From: Yamagishiella unicocca
Taxonomy: Eukaryota; Chlorophyta; Chlorophyceae; Chlamydomonadales; Volvocaceae
DNA length: 64,000 bases
Assembly: GCA_003116995.1 (NCBI GenBank)
Contig: BDSL01000007.1
Location: 930,001 to 994,000, forward strand
Direction: 5' to 3'
The position numbers and the translations under genes are program-made. Shown piece by piece: positions 45,201 through 55,367 of the stretch. Position 1 is the first letter of the stretch; each line of letters begins with the position of its first letter. A model generated the notes under the pieces. That model had not been told where the DNA came from, ran no database searches, and saw only the letters and a program-made list of their open reading frames with translations.

Positions 45201-48200
45201 TGGCCTGGAGGGTCGACCAGCGCCGTCAGCGCCGGCGGCGGCGCGGAGCCGCCGTGGCCGCCACCCAGTGCTGCGGTGGCGGCGGCGGCGGCGGCGCTGT
45301 GGCTAGCCAACGGAGCGACGGTGGGGGCTGTGAGAGCGTTGGCGGCGACGATCGGCACCGGCTTGGCTGCCCAGCCAGTAGGGGGCGGGTTGGAGACGAT
45401 GAGCATCAGCGTCTGGAGGGACTTGCCCAGGCCCATCTATTACATGGGCGGTGGAGGGCGGGGGACGGAGTGGGGGAGCAAGGGGGGGTGGCGTAAGGAC
45501 ACACGGGTTACACGACATGGGCAGTGTCGCTGGCGCATTGTCTTTGGACATATGGATGCGGACGGGGGCAGGGGCCGGAGGGCGGGGGCGGAAGGAGGCA
45601 CAGCGGGGGCACAGCGGGGGCGGGGGCGGAGGGAGGCACAGCGGGGGCTGCTCTACTATACCAGCTGGGCACCAGCTCGCAGCACAGCGGCCACAGGCCG
45701 TCCTGCCGTTACGAAGTTACCAGGCCGTATACTTGGGCCCAGACCCTGCTCCAGGGGGGCCTTATTACCGACCAAGGCAGCCGCACTCCCCAACCGACCC
45801 CAGCAGTGTGACCCCATACACCTCGCCACCCACCTCGTCGCACAGGAAGCCGCCGCAGGTGCCCCCCACGGGCGCCGGGAAGAAGTCTGCGGAGGCGTAG
45901 TACGGCGCGAAGCGGTGCAGGTGCAGCACGAGGCCGGAGCTGCCCACCACGACCTGCTCCAGGGGGGTTACAATTAAAGAACCGGTAACTCGACTGGGGA
46001 AATGTAGTTGGTGCATAGCCTCCAGGGAGGGGGGCCGGCGCGAGGAAACCGGTTGACCCTGGCACAGTAAAGCCAGAGGACGAACCACTGGCGCGCACGT
46101 TTAGGCGACGCGTTTGAGAAGTGCATGCCGGAGGCGGGGGGAGAGGCACAAGGACCGGATGCAGGCAGCGGTGGGAGTTGCGTGCTCTGCAGGCAAGCGA
46201 AGAGTCGCTGTACGCGCACGTCTTTACGCGCGAACGGACACCGCACGGCCTCCAGCCACCCGCCCCAATCGTTCCATGCCCTCCCGTGGGCTCATGTCCT
46301 GGTCGCCCCGTCCCCTCGGCCCCGTATCGCCTCTGTGCTTGGCTGCATACCCCTACTACTTCGGCGCCCTCCCCAGTGCCGATCCACGGGTTTCCTCTCA
46401 TACCCCGCCCGCCCCCTACGAGTTTCCTCTTATAACCCCCCCCCCGGCCCGCACGGGTTCCCTCTCAAAGGCCCCGTTTCGGCCCGTGGCACAGCGCAGT
46501 GTGGCGCAGCGCACCTGCACCCAGGAGGGGTGCAGCAGCAGCAGCGACCTCCCGATCGCGTCACCCCGCCGCTCCCGCCGCAGCATCCACTCCAGACCCT
46601 GGGGCGGGCAGGGAGGCGACCGAGGACAGGGGGCAGGCAGGGGGGCGGCAGGGGGGCATGTGTGGGCAGAGGACTCGCGTGGTACGGCATGCTGTGCGGA
46701 GCCGCAGCACGACCCCCGCCCCAACTGCCCTCCCAGCCTGCTCCTCGCCCTCACCTGCAGCTGGAAGGGCTTGGGGTGCGCCACCACCGCCGGCGGCACT
46801 AGCGCCTGCGGCAGGTCGCGGGGCGGCTGGATGCTGTCCAGCAGCGAATCCAGGTCTTGAACCTGGGTCCGGGGGGGTGGCGGCGATCGGTGGTAAATTG
46901 GCGACGATTGACTCTATTTAATTGGTGGACGAATGGTGGTTGACTGGCGAGGAGTTACGGGATGGTGCCTGAGAGGCGTCCCGATCCGCTCGGAATCCAG
47001 AGCATCGCGGTATTGGGCAGCCCGGCAGCCCGCTGGAGGGAGCCCTTCGTGTATCAAAACGGACCAAACCCAAACCTCTCCCAGACATGGAATGTCGTGC
47101 GGCGGCGCGGCGGAACGCACCCCGTCGCCATCATCAACACCATCACCATCACCACCATCACTGTCGCTCCCAGCGTTCCAGTTGGGCGAGGGGCCGTCAC
47201 CGCTGGCGGCGCGGCTGGGGCGGCCGCTGGCAACGCCAGCTGACGGATCACCGCTTGCGGACTCTCCTTGAGGGGCGGGGAGTACAGCGAGGGGGGCCGC
47301 GGGTACAGGTCACGAATGATGTTTGGACAGCAAGCATGCATTGGGAGAGCAAGCATGCTTTGGGACAGCAAACATGCGTTGGGACAGCAAACATGCTCCA
47401 GAGCGCAAGCCAGCAAGGCCACGCACAGACGTGTTCTGCAGAGCAACGCGGCTTTGCCCTTGGCACGATGGCGAGGTTGACATCACATGGCGGTCAGCGT
47501 ACGACATTAGGGTTCTCAACCCAAATTTCCATCTCAAACCGCGTTGACGGGGTTCTCGTTGCGGCCAAAAATGACACCCATGGCGTGCGGAGGGTGGCAG
47601 AAACACGCAAACACGCACCTGCAGCTCGCGCCGCCTGCTCCTGCCCCTGGCCCCCGGGGCCCGCCGCGTCCATGGTGTTGATGGCGCCGTCGCAGTCGGG
47701 GCCCACGTACAACCCGCTACCGTGCTCCAGCAACAAGTGTACGACGTTCATCAGGTTCTCGGTCAGGATGCGGTTGTACTGCACCCCGTTGGCCTTGGGC
47801 CTGTGCGCAGGGCGGCGGAGGGGGTTCGAGAGGGAGTGGTGTGTTTGTGCGTGGGGGAGGGAGAGACGGCCGCGACGAGGCGAGCAGGCGCGACGTCCGC
47901 GGCGCGCGAGGTGCAGCAGGCGCGACGTCCGCGGCGCGCGAGGTGCAGCAGGCGAAGGTGCCTTGTCCACTTTACTACCGCATAGCCCAACCTATGAGCT
48001 ATCCACTAAGGATCAAAAATACCTACACGTCACAGAAAGCACAGGACAAAACAATTTCCAAGCCTTACTGCCAGAGGCAGCGGCGGGCAGCACACCTCCG
48101 GTGCGCCGCAAGGCGCATCCCTGAGCGTTCGCGCGGCTTACTAACAGCAGCAGCCGTGTGGCGCACTCACGCTGGTCGGGTTTTGCTGTGCAGGCTGTCT

Positions 48201-51180
48201 TCCTTCCAGGACGCGGGGGGGGCGGTTCGCTGCAGCAAAAGCAGACACGCAGCGGCGGCGCAAGTTAGCTCGGGTGGAGCGCGGCCCTGGAAACACACCG
48301 GCGTAGCATTGGCGGACGGAGACGACGCGGGGGGCGGAGGTGGGGGGGGACGGAGACGAACCCCGCGGTCCGATGAAAACACAGAGAAAGCAAACAGAGA
48401 AAGCAAACAGAGAAAGCAAACAGAGAAAGCAAACAGAGAAAGCAAACAGAGAAAGCAAACAGAGAAAGCAAACAGAGAAAGCAAACAGAGAAAGCAAACA
48501 GAGAAACCCTACTGGGCGGATAAGGCTTGCAGCGGAGGGTTGCAAATAACGACCCGTTTGCAGCGGTGCGGCGGCATAGGTGGGGGGGATGGCACGTCAC
48601 GAAACCGCGGCTACACTGCTACACAGGCTCAAGGGAAGACCGGATCTGCCCACCAACCGGCAACCACCCGGTATTTGGCTTGATCCAACGCCTCCTCGGC
48701 ACCCTCCGCGCGACCCAATCGACCCATTCGCGGAGATCCCGCTTGCGCACCTCCAGCCCATCTTTGTCGATCAGGAACTCGAGGTGGACACTGTAGACCT
48801 CCTCGGGGGCTCCGGGGGGGCGTGCGGCCGCAGCACCGGCGCTCGCGCTCCGTCCGCGGCGGACTGCGGCGCAGTGGGGGGCAGGGCAGCGGCAACAGGC
48901 AGGTTTGGCCCAGTGGCTTATCGGTACGCAGAACCAGCCTACGTCCATTATGTCCGATACGACGCGAAGCCGTCCACCGTCGCTTGTCTGCTAGTTAATA
49001 TATTGCTTCGCCACCGATTGTGATACGCGGTACCAGCAAACCCTAAAACACTGACAACGCCTTCCCTCCTTTGCTGCGCCGCCGTCTGGCAGGCCCGTGC
49101 GCCTACCAACCCGCTTGTGGCGCGAGCCCATCACTGCAGCCAAGATCCCGCCCCAGTGCAAGCCATCTCGACAGCCATGCCCCGCCCTCCCGGGTCTTCC
49201 TTGCAACCCTCCCCTGCCCCACCCTCCCCTGCCCCACCCTCCTCTGCCCCACCCTCCCCGGCCCCACCTGGGGAAGTGGTGCCCGCTCCTCCGGCCGCCT
49301 TGGTAGTCGCCCGCCCGCCAGCAGTCCGGGACCTCTTGCACGGCCGTCCCTCCTCATCAGCATCACCACCGTCGCCCCTGCTCTTACTTGTGCTCTTGGC
49401 CTTGGCCTTGCTCTTGCCGTTCGACTTACTACCCTTGCCCGAGCCCTCCGCCATGGTCACGTCCCAGCCCGCCTTGCTCTCGCCGCGGGCCCGGCTAGTC
49501 CTGCCGCGGCCGCCGCGGGCACTCCTTGCCCGCTTGTTCTCTGTCACCTGTCGCCTGCCCTTCGCACCCCTCCGCCCGCCGCCGCCCTCAGCACCACTCC
49601 CTTGGTCGTTGCCGCCGCCGCCGCAACAGCCACGGCCCTGCTCGCCGTCGCTTTCGTCGTCACCATCGCTCGATCCCGAGCTCGAGCTGCCGCCCGGGTC
49701 CGAGTCGGAGTTGCTGTCAACGGCGCCGGCGGGGGCCTTTCGCTTCAGTTTGTTGTTGTCTTGGGTGTCCAGCTTGAGTGCAATGCCGGTGTGCGGATCC
49801 AGGCCCGGACCGAAGAGGCGGACGTTGACCAGGAGGCCGCTGGCGTTGGACTGGGATGAGGAGTCCAGGGAGGGCGTGTCCCGGCGACATTGCCGGCGAG
49901 GCGGCGGAGGTGGGTTCAGGGTGACTAACAGACACATTGTACGACGCGGTCAACGGCGGCATCTGTAAGATGTAGCTCTTTGTAAACATGCACGCTTAAG
50001 AGGTCTCTTCCCCCTAACACGTCCGCTGCCATCGGAGCTTTCCCCCTCAGTGGAAACTGTATCCCTCGAAGAGGGTTGGCCAGGCCAGCCGAACGGCCCC
50101 CCCGCACCCAGACCACGTCTCGCCTTCAACCTCATCCTGTATCGTCGCCGTTGGCGTCTTCAAAACCCCTTACCTGGTTCAATTGGAGGGCATTTTCCCG
50201 TTTGTGACACTGTACGAGCCTGTCTAAGCTCCCCCCAACCACCGTGGACGCTAGGGGGATAGTGTATGAGCGCGAATGGCCGTAGCCAGAAGCAGCCGGG
50301 TCCCTGACTTGAAGCGACGGCACGTTCTGCGGGCGCAGGGGCCGAAGCACAGTCCATTTTATGCTGTTAGGATGTGGCTACGAGCCACGCAGCGACGTAC
50401 AACCCGCCCGTAAAGGGCCTGAACGGGCTACAAGCGTTGACGGGCGCGCATTACACGAGAAGCGAATGGCCGTGACCCATGAGGCCTCATGCCTGGCGGC
50501 CGCAACAGCAACCGCAACAGCGACCGCAGTAGCATAACATACGCAGGTAGGGTTGGGGGGGAATGGACACAGACCAGCCCCCTCTTGGTGTGGGAGCAGT
50601 GTTCGCACAGCTGGCGGACCATGGCGGTGCCGCCACACTTGAAACACCCACCGGATACTTGCTTGCCGCAAAGCGCATGAAGTTGGGATTCTCCACGCAC
50701 AACGCCAGGCGATGGCCCCCGGGCAGCTGTCGCGGCTGGCCGCCCGGAGCCGCGGGCGGCAGCGTGGCTGGCAGGACTGCCTCGACCTGCCAGAAGAAGC
50801 TGGCGCCGGGGCCATCCTGGGCTGTGTGGTACGGCGCGGCGTGCAGCTTGCCCTGCGAGGAAGACGAAGACACCACGAGGGCCGAGGACGCACGAGAAGA
50901 CGGCGAGCGGTGATTGAAACGGTGATAACCACGTCGCGGAAGGAAAGCGCAAAGCGTCGCGCCGCGCCGCACAGTGCAAACCGTACGATATGGTAGCAGC
51001 GTGCGCAAGACGCCTCGTATAGCGCGTCCAAGGACTGCAGTGGCGTCGTCGCGTTCGGGCTTCCGCGCGGTCCCAAGGGCCGGAAGGCCTCCCAAGGACC
51101 CGACCTACCGCATCCCCCTCCCCCAAGGACCCGACCTGCCGCATCCCCCTCCCCCAGACCCCCCCCCCCCCCCCCCCCCG

Positions 51181-51268
<88 letters not shown>

Positions 51269-54200
51269 GGACCCGACCTGCCGCATCCCCCTCCCCCAAG
51301 GACCCGACCTGCCGCATCCCCCTCCCCCAAGGACCCGACCTGCCGCATCCCCCTCCCCCAAGGACCCGACCTGCCGCATCCCCCTCCCCCAAGGACCCGA
51401 CCTGCCGCATCCCCCTCCCCCAAGGACCCGACCTGCCGCATCCCCCCTCCCCCAAGGACCCGACCTGCCGCATCCCCCTCCCCCAAGGACCCGACCTGCC
51501 GCATCCCCTCCCCCAAGGACCCGACCTGCCGCATCCCCTCCCCCCCCGACCTGCCGCATCCCCCTCCCCCAAGGACCCGACCTGCCGCATCCCCCTCCCC
51601 CAAGGACCCGACCTGCCGCATCCCTCCCAACCGTTATCATGCCATGCGCGCTGTGTGTAAACATCTCGTGAAAGCAGCCCTAGGCGCGGCGGCCCAAATC
51701 ACCTCCTTGAGCCACTCCAGCGCCACCTTGAGGAGGTCCTGCTGTACAACCAGCGGAGTGCCGTACGCCGTGGGCTCGTCAAACGCCAGGGGGGCAGTTA
51801 TCCGCCCTAACAGCATGGGCCACTTCAGCTCGTCCAACGGCTTAACCGGCGCTGCACGGGAGGGAACCTCGTCCTGGTCGGCTACGAAGAGCGACCCGTC
51901 GAGTCGGCGGTGTTGGGGCAGCGGCAGCAGGGGCGCGATGGGATAGGGACTCTGCGTGCGCTGCGAAGGAGAGAAGGGCGTGGCGGGGAAGAGAGGGTGG
52001 AAGGCAACGGAATGGGGATAAGCATGACTTACGAAAGGGGTCAGCTACAAGGAGTTTATGGCGCGCGGGAAGATACATACTAGTGCTTTCTGCGTTTTTC
52101 CTTTTTCAACACCGGTGCTTGGGACAGGGGTGACTGGTGCTCAACGCCTGGCGCGAGCAAGCGTCACGCCGCTGAGCAAGGACTGAGATGACCCAAATGG
52201 GTCCGCGCGCGAAGGCAGCCCATCGACTGGACCCTTGCACTAGCTGACATCAGCAAGACGCGCACAGCAAACAAAGGGGCCTCTGGCCGCCGACCGCCAC
52301 CCATAACCACAGGGATCCTCCTCACCCCAGCGGGCTTACCTTAAGCCGGGCGAGGAGGTTGCCGTCTAGCAGCGGCCACTGCGTCGCCTGTGCCGCACCA
52401 GCGGCCCCAGCCCCTGTCAAAAAAGGCCGTAAAGGGTAGGTGAGCATGCTGAGCTCACGCTGGTGCACTGCGCTGCAACCTTTTTTCAGGCCAAGAGGGA
52501 CCTGCGGAGGTGGCTGAGGCCGCAAACAGCTGTACTTGAACCCAGCACTGTAACCAAACCACTGGTGGCCAGCGGCATACCTCATCTTGTGCTAGAAGCT
52601 CTGTACGATTCACATGGGGTTGTTCGCAGCCGTATCGATAGAACTTCAAACCCACATGGGGTCCCAGCATTATCGACAGAACATCGAAACTACATGGGGT
52701 TGTTCGCAGCATTATCGACAGAACATCGAACCCACATGGGGTCGTTTGCAGCTTTATCGACAGAACAAACTATGACCGACCCACATCACATCAAATGCGC
52801 CCAGGCAAGCCAAACGCACAAGGCTCGTCTGGGTAAACCCAACAGCGCCTGGGCTTGCACCCCTCGAGGCTCACGCCCGAGCTGACGGCGCTGACAGAAG
52901 ACACGAATGCCAAGCTTTCCCAATGTAGACTCCGGACCCACTCGCCTGCGGACGCGGCCAGTTGCTGCGGCCGTGGGGCTACGCCACCGCCAGAGCTCTG
53001 GCCGTGATCCGGGCCGGCGGCCTCAGAGGTAACAGGATCCACAGCCTGAGCGGTCCTCGCGCCGGAGGGCTGCACCTTCGTGGGCTGCCCGCGATCCGCC
53101 GTAGGCGCCCGCGGCGGGAGGCCCAGCGGAGGACCCCTTTGTGCCCCAGACGGCCCCTGTCCCCCACCACTCTCATTGCGGCCAGCGCCGCCGTCGCTCG
53201 GGGGGGGGCGAGAGCCGCTAGCGCCAGCACCGTCCCCTGCACCGTCAGCTGCAGAAGTGCCGCCACCGCCAATGCGTCCAGGCGGAGGCCGGGAGCGCAC
53301 GCTGCGGCGAGCGGTGAATCGGTTCCGCCCCGGCATGGTTATGTTGCTGGCCGCACCGCCTTCGCCGGTGCCACGGCGCGCACCGCCTGGATCCCCGTTA
53401 TCATCACTGTCCGCAAGGTTGATAGGCCCGCTGGTTGTGCCGGCTGCACGGCAAGCGCGGGGAAGCAACGAAGCACAGTTGCGACCCGGCATCGCACCAC
53501 AAGGACAAAGGAGGCAATCGGAGGATGAGGTCAGGGGCAGGGCAAACGCACCGAAATCCATGCGGCGTGAAAACGTGGTGCGTCGGACAAACAGCCCTAC
53601 GTGCGCGGAATATGACCCAGATGGGCAAGGTGCCCCGACATTCCCAAAACCTATCACCGCGCACAACTAGTTGACACTCTGCAGCACGCACCAGCTTACC
53701 TAGCTGGTCGCTAGTCCTGCCTGGGCCGGCACCTCTAGGACGGGAAGGGTCAGCGCCGCTGGTCCCGGCGTCTCTGCCCCCGGCATTCGCGGCAGTCATG
53801 CCGGCCGTAGGATTGTCCAGAAACATTCCTACGGCGGCCTCGACTGAGCCGTGCGAACTGCATAGCGGAAAGTCGATTTGGGTGGGCTTCCTTGCTGCAC
53901 AGACCATGCTTGCGTGCACTGCCGTCAAGGTCGACTAGGAAGAATGGCACAGCAGGGCAGTCCGCTTGGAATCCTTTATGCTGGGTCAGAGGGTGTGTGT
54001 TGTTCGCGCTGCGTGTGCGTACCCTCAGCGTGAGACAGATGCAGTACAGTGCCCTCTGGTGTGTGGCACGGTGTAGAGATAGCAGGCAGCGCACAGGAGT
54101 TCATGGCGCGAACACAAGTTGACCTTATCTTTACCGAGTCGGAAAGCCGTGCAAGCCGCTGCTGGCTAGGTTACTGGTACCCGGTACAGTTGAGGTCACC

Positions 54201-54676
54201 CCGGGCTGAAAAACGACGTTGAATATTGTGAGACGCCCACATAGAAACAGGTGACCCACCAACGCAGAGCTCTGCACTTCAACTCCCAACATGAATGTGG
54301 TTAGGTGCGGGGCTGCGCGCTTCGACGGTCTGCCCTCGCCGTCGAAGACCGCGTGTCTGTGAACGTGCAGCCCTGGTAAGGCTAACTCCACACGCCCAAA
54401 ACGTCCAATTGTTGCCCTTTCAACTCACATGCGCAGCAGCTCAGAGAGTTGAGCGTCCGGAGGGTCGCTTCCCACGATGTCGCGTAGCCTGGCGAGAGGT
54501 GTGCTAGACTCTGGTACCTGACCTTGTATAACTCCTGCATCTCCTGTGTTGCCTGAAAAGTGCGCTGCGACCGCCGCTGCCACATCGTCACCCGTGTCCT
54601 GGAGTAGCCTTGCAGCCTGTGTCCGTGAGATTTTGCATCCCAAAACGTCCAATAAGGTGTCGATCAACGAAGACAT
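33240..54676 (-). CDS. SHPRH: SHPRH-family SNF2 ATPase / RING E3 ligase with N-terminal UBA-like motifs, 2409 aa, 36 exons
   Basis: Exons (minus): 54676-54429, 53857-53700, 53443-52946, 52413-52340, 51960-51703, 50852-50652, 50326-50174, 49850-49268, 48863-48668, 47800-47619, 47239-47121, 46862-46755, 46598-46515, 45953-45834, 45436-45149, 44891-44839, 44618-44399, 43980-43807, 43466-43424, 43177-43033, 42828-42693, 42503-42355, 42026-41767, 41354-41238, 40921-40437, 39860-39119, 37960-37792, 37471-37328, 36334-35869, 35536-35472, 35257-35182, 34969-34849, 34439-34314, 34200-34136, 33791-33703, 33354-33240; 7230 nt, in frame throughout. Two UBA-like motifs (1-45, about 66-107). SNF2 motifs: GLEWMLRRE, DEMGLGKS (about 993-1000), QWVEEIQRHL, DEAQ (about 1225), VVTGTPISSNV, LRQCCCHP. 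RING split over exons 29-30 (CPICLDAC..CGHTFCTDC..CPIC). Helicase C: KALVFSSWG, EPALNPGLEAQAAARICRLGQ. SHPRH ubiquitinates PCNA for damage tolerance in yeast Rad5/animal SHPRH systems. No H1-like or PHD domain was recognised. Exons 30 and 3 use unusual donors. Confidence 0.88.
33820..33920 (-). repeat. Dispersed intronic repeat, module 2, two tandem copies
   Basis: Plus strand: ggggttrca..aaagaaccggtaactcgac twice, then ctgggaaatgtagt. Read in gene sense (minus) the copies end in ..AACCCCC about 30 bp before the acceptor of exon 35 (33792). Matches are at 45958-46005, 34755-34800 and 45062-45100. Confidence 0.75.
34755..34800 (+). repeat. Dispersed intronic repeat, module 2 (antisense to host gene)
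   Basis: The plus strand reads catttccccagtcgcgttac, then cggttcttatattgtaaccc, then a C run. It lies about 48 bp from the exon 32 donor (34848) of the SHPRH-family gene, in antisense orientation. Confidence 0.7.
35731..35873 (-). repeat. Tandem duplication of an exon end with its 5' splice site
   Basis: Four copies of a 41-46 bp unit start at about 35731, 35777, 35823 and 35864. Each contains on the minus strand ..TTGTGCAG followed by GTGGG, the exact end and donor of exon 29 (true junction 35869/35868). The three extra copies lie downstream in the intron and each offers a possible alternative donor. Confidence 0.8.
36375..36420 (-). repeat. Dispersed intronic repeat, module 3 (sense copy before an acceptor)
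   Basis: The minus strand reads ccgtggattcgcggattatc then ttataaccc. It ends about 40 bp before the acceptor of exon 29 (36335). The donor end of the same intron carries an antisense module-1 copy (37240-37318). Confidence 0.65.
37240..37318 (+). repeat. Dispersed intronic repeat, module 1 (antisense, next to a donor)
   Basis: The plus strand has agttctccagcatgcatctc, aaaacgcctggtctaaacgg, tttttctcgcagccacgggc and cttcctcgaaacccc. Its end is about 9 bp from the exon 28 donor (37327) of the SHPRH-family gene. Confidence 0.8.
37472..37605 (+). repeat. G-rich minisatellite, quadruplex-prone
   Basis: Repeats of about 10-30 bp built from gggggatcggggggatcggg-like blocks with many G3-G7 runs. It lies in the 320-bp intron between exons 28 and 27 and abuts the exon 28 acceptor. 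Confidence 0.8.
38155..38290. repeat. 28-bp tandem repeat, five copies
   Basis: The unit is agggacacccaaggtcttgt plus tgcgtcca, with small variants (cttacgt, ttacatc, caaacgt). It lies in the intron between exons 27 (37960) and 26 (39119). Confidence 0.85.
39900..40005. repeat. About 20-bp G-rich tandem repeat
   Basis: About five copies of ggggaagggcgaggggggca-like units in the intron between exons 26 (39860) and 25 (40437). Confidence 0.8.
40205..40420. repeat. CCCTGG/CCCTAG short tandem array
   Basis: Degenerate ccctggccctgccctagccc array about 200 bp long. It lies in the intron between exons 26 and 25 and runs up to about 17 bp from the exon 25 donor. Confidence 0.8.
42128..42172. repeat. 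GCAACC/GCAACT hexanucleotide array
   Basis: About seven hexamers of the form gcaac(c/t) in the intron between exons 23 (starts 42026) and 22 (ends 42355). Confidence 0.75.
43628..43740 (+). repeat. Dispersed intronic repeat, module 3 plus C-rich tails (antisense)
   Basis: The plus strand reads ggtggattcgcggattctct, tttac and a C14 run, then a second gggggttttccttgtaccc-like end. It lies in the intron between exons 19 and 18 of the SHPRH-family gene. Confidence 0.5.
44262..44392 (+). repeat. Composite dispersed repeat: module 2 followed by module 1 (antisense)
   Basis: A degraded module 2 (cttcccatgccgagcagccg, ctgtaaccc) runs straight into module 1 (agcatgcaccttgaaacgtc, gcatccacgagtcttctccg, C run). 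The end lies about 6 bp from the exon 17 donor (44398). Confidence 0.7.
44975..45100 (+). repeat. Composite dispersed repeat: module 1 followed by module 2 (antisense)
   Basis: Module 1 (tcctccagtatgcatcccga, aacgtctgctctggacgg, tacacgggttttccttgt) is followed by module 2 (ccatgtcgagtaaccggtta, tgtaaccc). It fills much of the intron between exons 16 (44891) and 15 (45149), ending about 48 bp from the exon 15 donor. Confidence 0.7.
45958..46005 (-). repeat. Dispersed intronic repeat, module 2 (sense copy before an acceptor)
   Basis: Plus strand: ggggttacaattaaagaacc, ggtaactcgactggggaaat, gtag. In gene sense its AACCCCCC end is about 8 bp from the exon 14 acceptor (45954). Confidence 0.75.
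46384..46480 (+). repeat. Three tandem degenerate repeat ends (antisense)
   Basis: Plus strand: ccacgggtttcctctcatac, then acgagtttcctcttataacc, then gcacg ggttccctctcaaaggc. Each is a variant of the module end seen elsewhere (ccacggg..tttcctc..aacccc). It lies in the intron between exons 14 and 13, 35-130 bp from the exon 13 donor (46514). Confidence 0.5.
47318..47400. repeat. About 20-bp imperfect tandem repeat
   Basis: Four copies of gcaagcatgctttgggacag/gcaaacatgcgttgggacag in the intron between exons 11 (47239) and 10 (47619). Confidence 0.8.
48376..48512. repeat. 13-bp tandem repeat, about ten copies
   Basis: Nearly perfect acagagaaagcaa units, strikingly purine-rich on the plus strand in a GC-rich setting. 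It lies in the intron between exons 10 (47800) and 9 (48668). Confidence 0.9.
49198..49266. repeat. 15-bp C-rich tandem repeat beside exon 8 donor
   Basis: About four copies of tcccctgccccaccc-type units, directly after the exon 8 donor at 49267 on the minus strand, so it is intronic G-rich sequence in the transcript. Confidence 0.8.
51091..51625. repeat. 31-bp minisatellite interrupted by a 108-nt C tract
   Basis: About 13 copies of aaggacccgacctgccgcat plus ccccctccccc. Copies 2 and 3 are separated by a C tract at 51159-51266 broken only by an A-free single G at 51180, leaving 86 uninterrupted C. It lies in the intron between exons 6 (50852) and 5 (51703). The transcript carries poly(G). 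Length of the tract may be limited by sequencing or assembly. Confidence 0.9.
52610..52770. repeat. 42-bp tandem repeat, about four copies
   Basis: The unit is acatggggttgttcgcagca plus ttatcgacagaacatcgaaccc with variants. It lies in the intron between exons 4 (52413) and 3 (52946). Confidence 0.85.
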
Positions 54677-55367
54677 CTTGTCATACAGAAATTGGCGTGA
54701 TGGCGCGGCTCCGCATGCGCAGGGTTCCCGTGTGCTGGGTGTGCCGTGTTAGAAGGCGGGAGAGTAGAGCAAATGAGGTAGCAGCCCTAAGCTTGCACTC
54801 TTTCAAGCCATGTTGAACATAATCCCCATTTATTATAACATGAACAACAGCTTGCTTGCTGATGCGTTCATGTTTCTTGGTTGCCTAGACACGCCAGGCC
54901 AAACAGGGCGCAAGGAAGAAGTTCCCTAGATTGCAGTGTTCACGAGCGTTTAAAACAGTGCGAGATTCCGTCGCAGCAGGCGCGTACAGGGGAGCCAAGG
55001 AGTTCCGAAAATACGGCACTGGGGAAACGGCTATGGGGTGCAAATTGTTGCCAGCTCCTCATCCGAAGCGCATAACAGCACACAGGTGCAGGGCAATATA
55101 TACAATGGGATACTAAGTGTCATGATTGCTGTATGTAGTTGAACGGTCCGTGCCGTCGAGCCAACATGCTGGACTTGACCCTGCATTTACACAATTCTTA
55201 ATACTAGGATGGGTATACCGGTGGTCTTATGTATGGTGATATTACTATTTGAGAACGCCTCTAAGTTCGGAAGGGCGCCCGTTTTCTGATTGAACAGCAC
55301 CGCTTCGTGAGCTTCACAGTTGTGCACCTGCCACCTTTAGCATTCCTTTCAGCTCTTTTACGATAAG
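54677..55367. promoter_or_regulatory. Bidirectional promoter region between SHPRH-family gene and TUTase gene
   Basis: 691 bp separate two divergent start codons (54676 minus, 55368 plus). It is relatively AT-rich (for example 54820-54870 and 55190-55260) with no convincing exon. It should contain both promoters and 5' UTRs. No named element was identified. Confidence 0.5.

Noticed and set aside
47087..48124. Plus-strand open frame of 345 aa
   Set aside because: It is antisense to exons 10 and 11 of the SHPRH-family gene and spans splice sites that keep that gene in frame.
48376..48512. Regular short repeats considered as a CRISPR array
   Set aside because: Units are contiguous 13-mers with no spacers, in an intron of a eukaryotic gene; no cas genes are present.
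50428..50640. Possible zinc-knuckle CFKCGGTAMVRQLCEHCSHTKRG fragment after SHPRH exon 6
   Set aside because: It would begin inside the donor of exon 6 without an acceptor in phase; the chain closes without it. It may be chance, though a retained-intron form cannot be excluded.
51091..51625. 31-bp repeats considered as a CRISPR array
   Set aside because: Units are directly adjacent without unique spacers and the setting is an intron.
50378..51664. Long Gly-rich open frames on the minus strand (428 and 400 aa)
   Set aside because: They are translations of the poly(G)/31-bp minisatellite intron. No start context, domain or splice support; the real exon 6 lies inside in a different frame.
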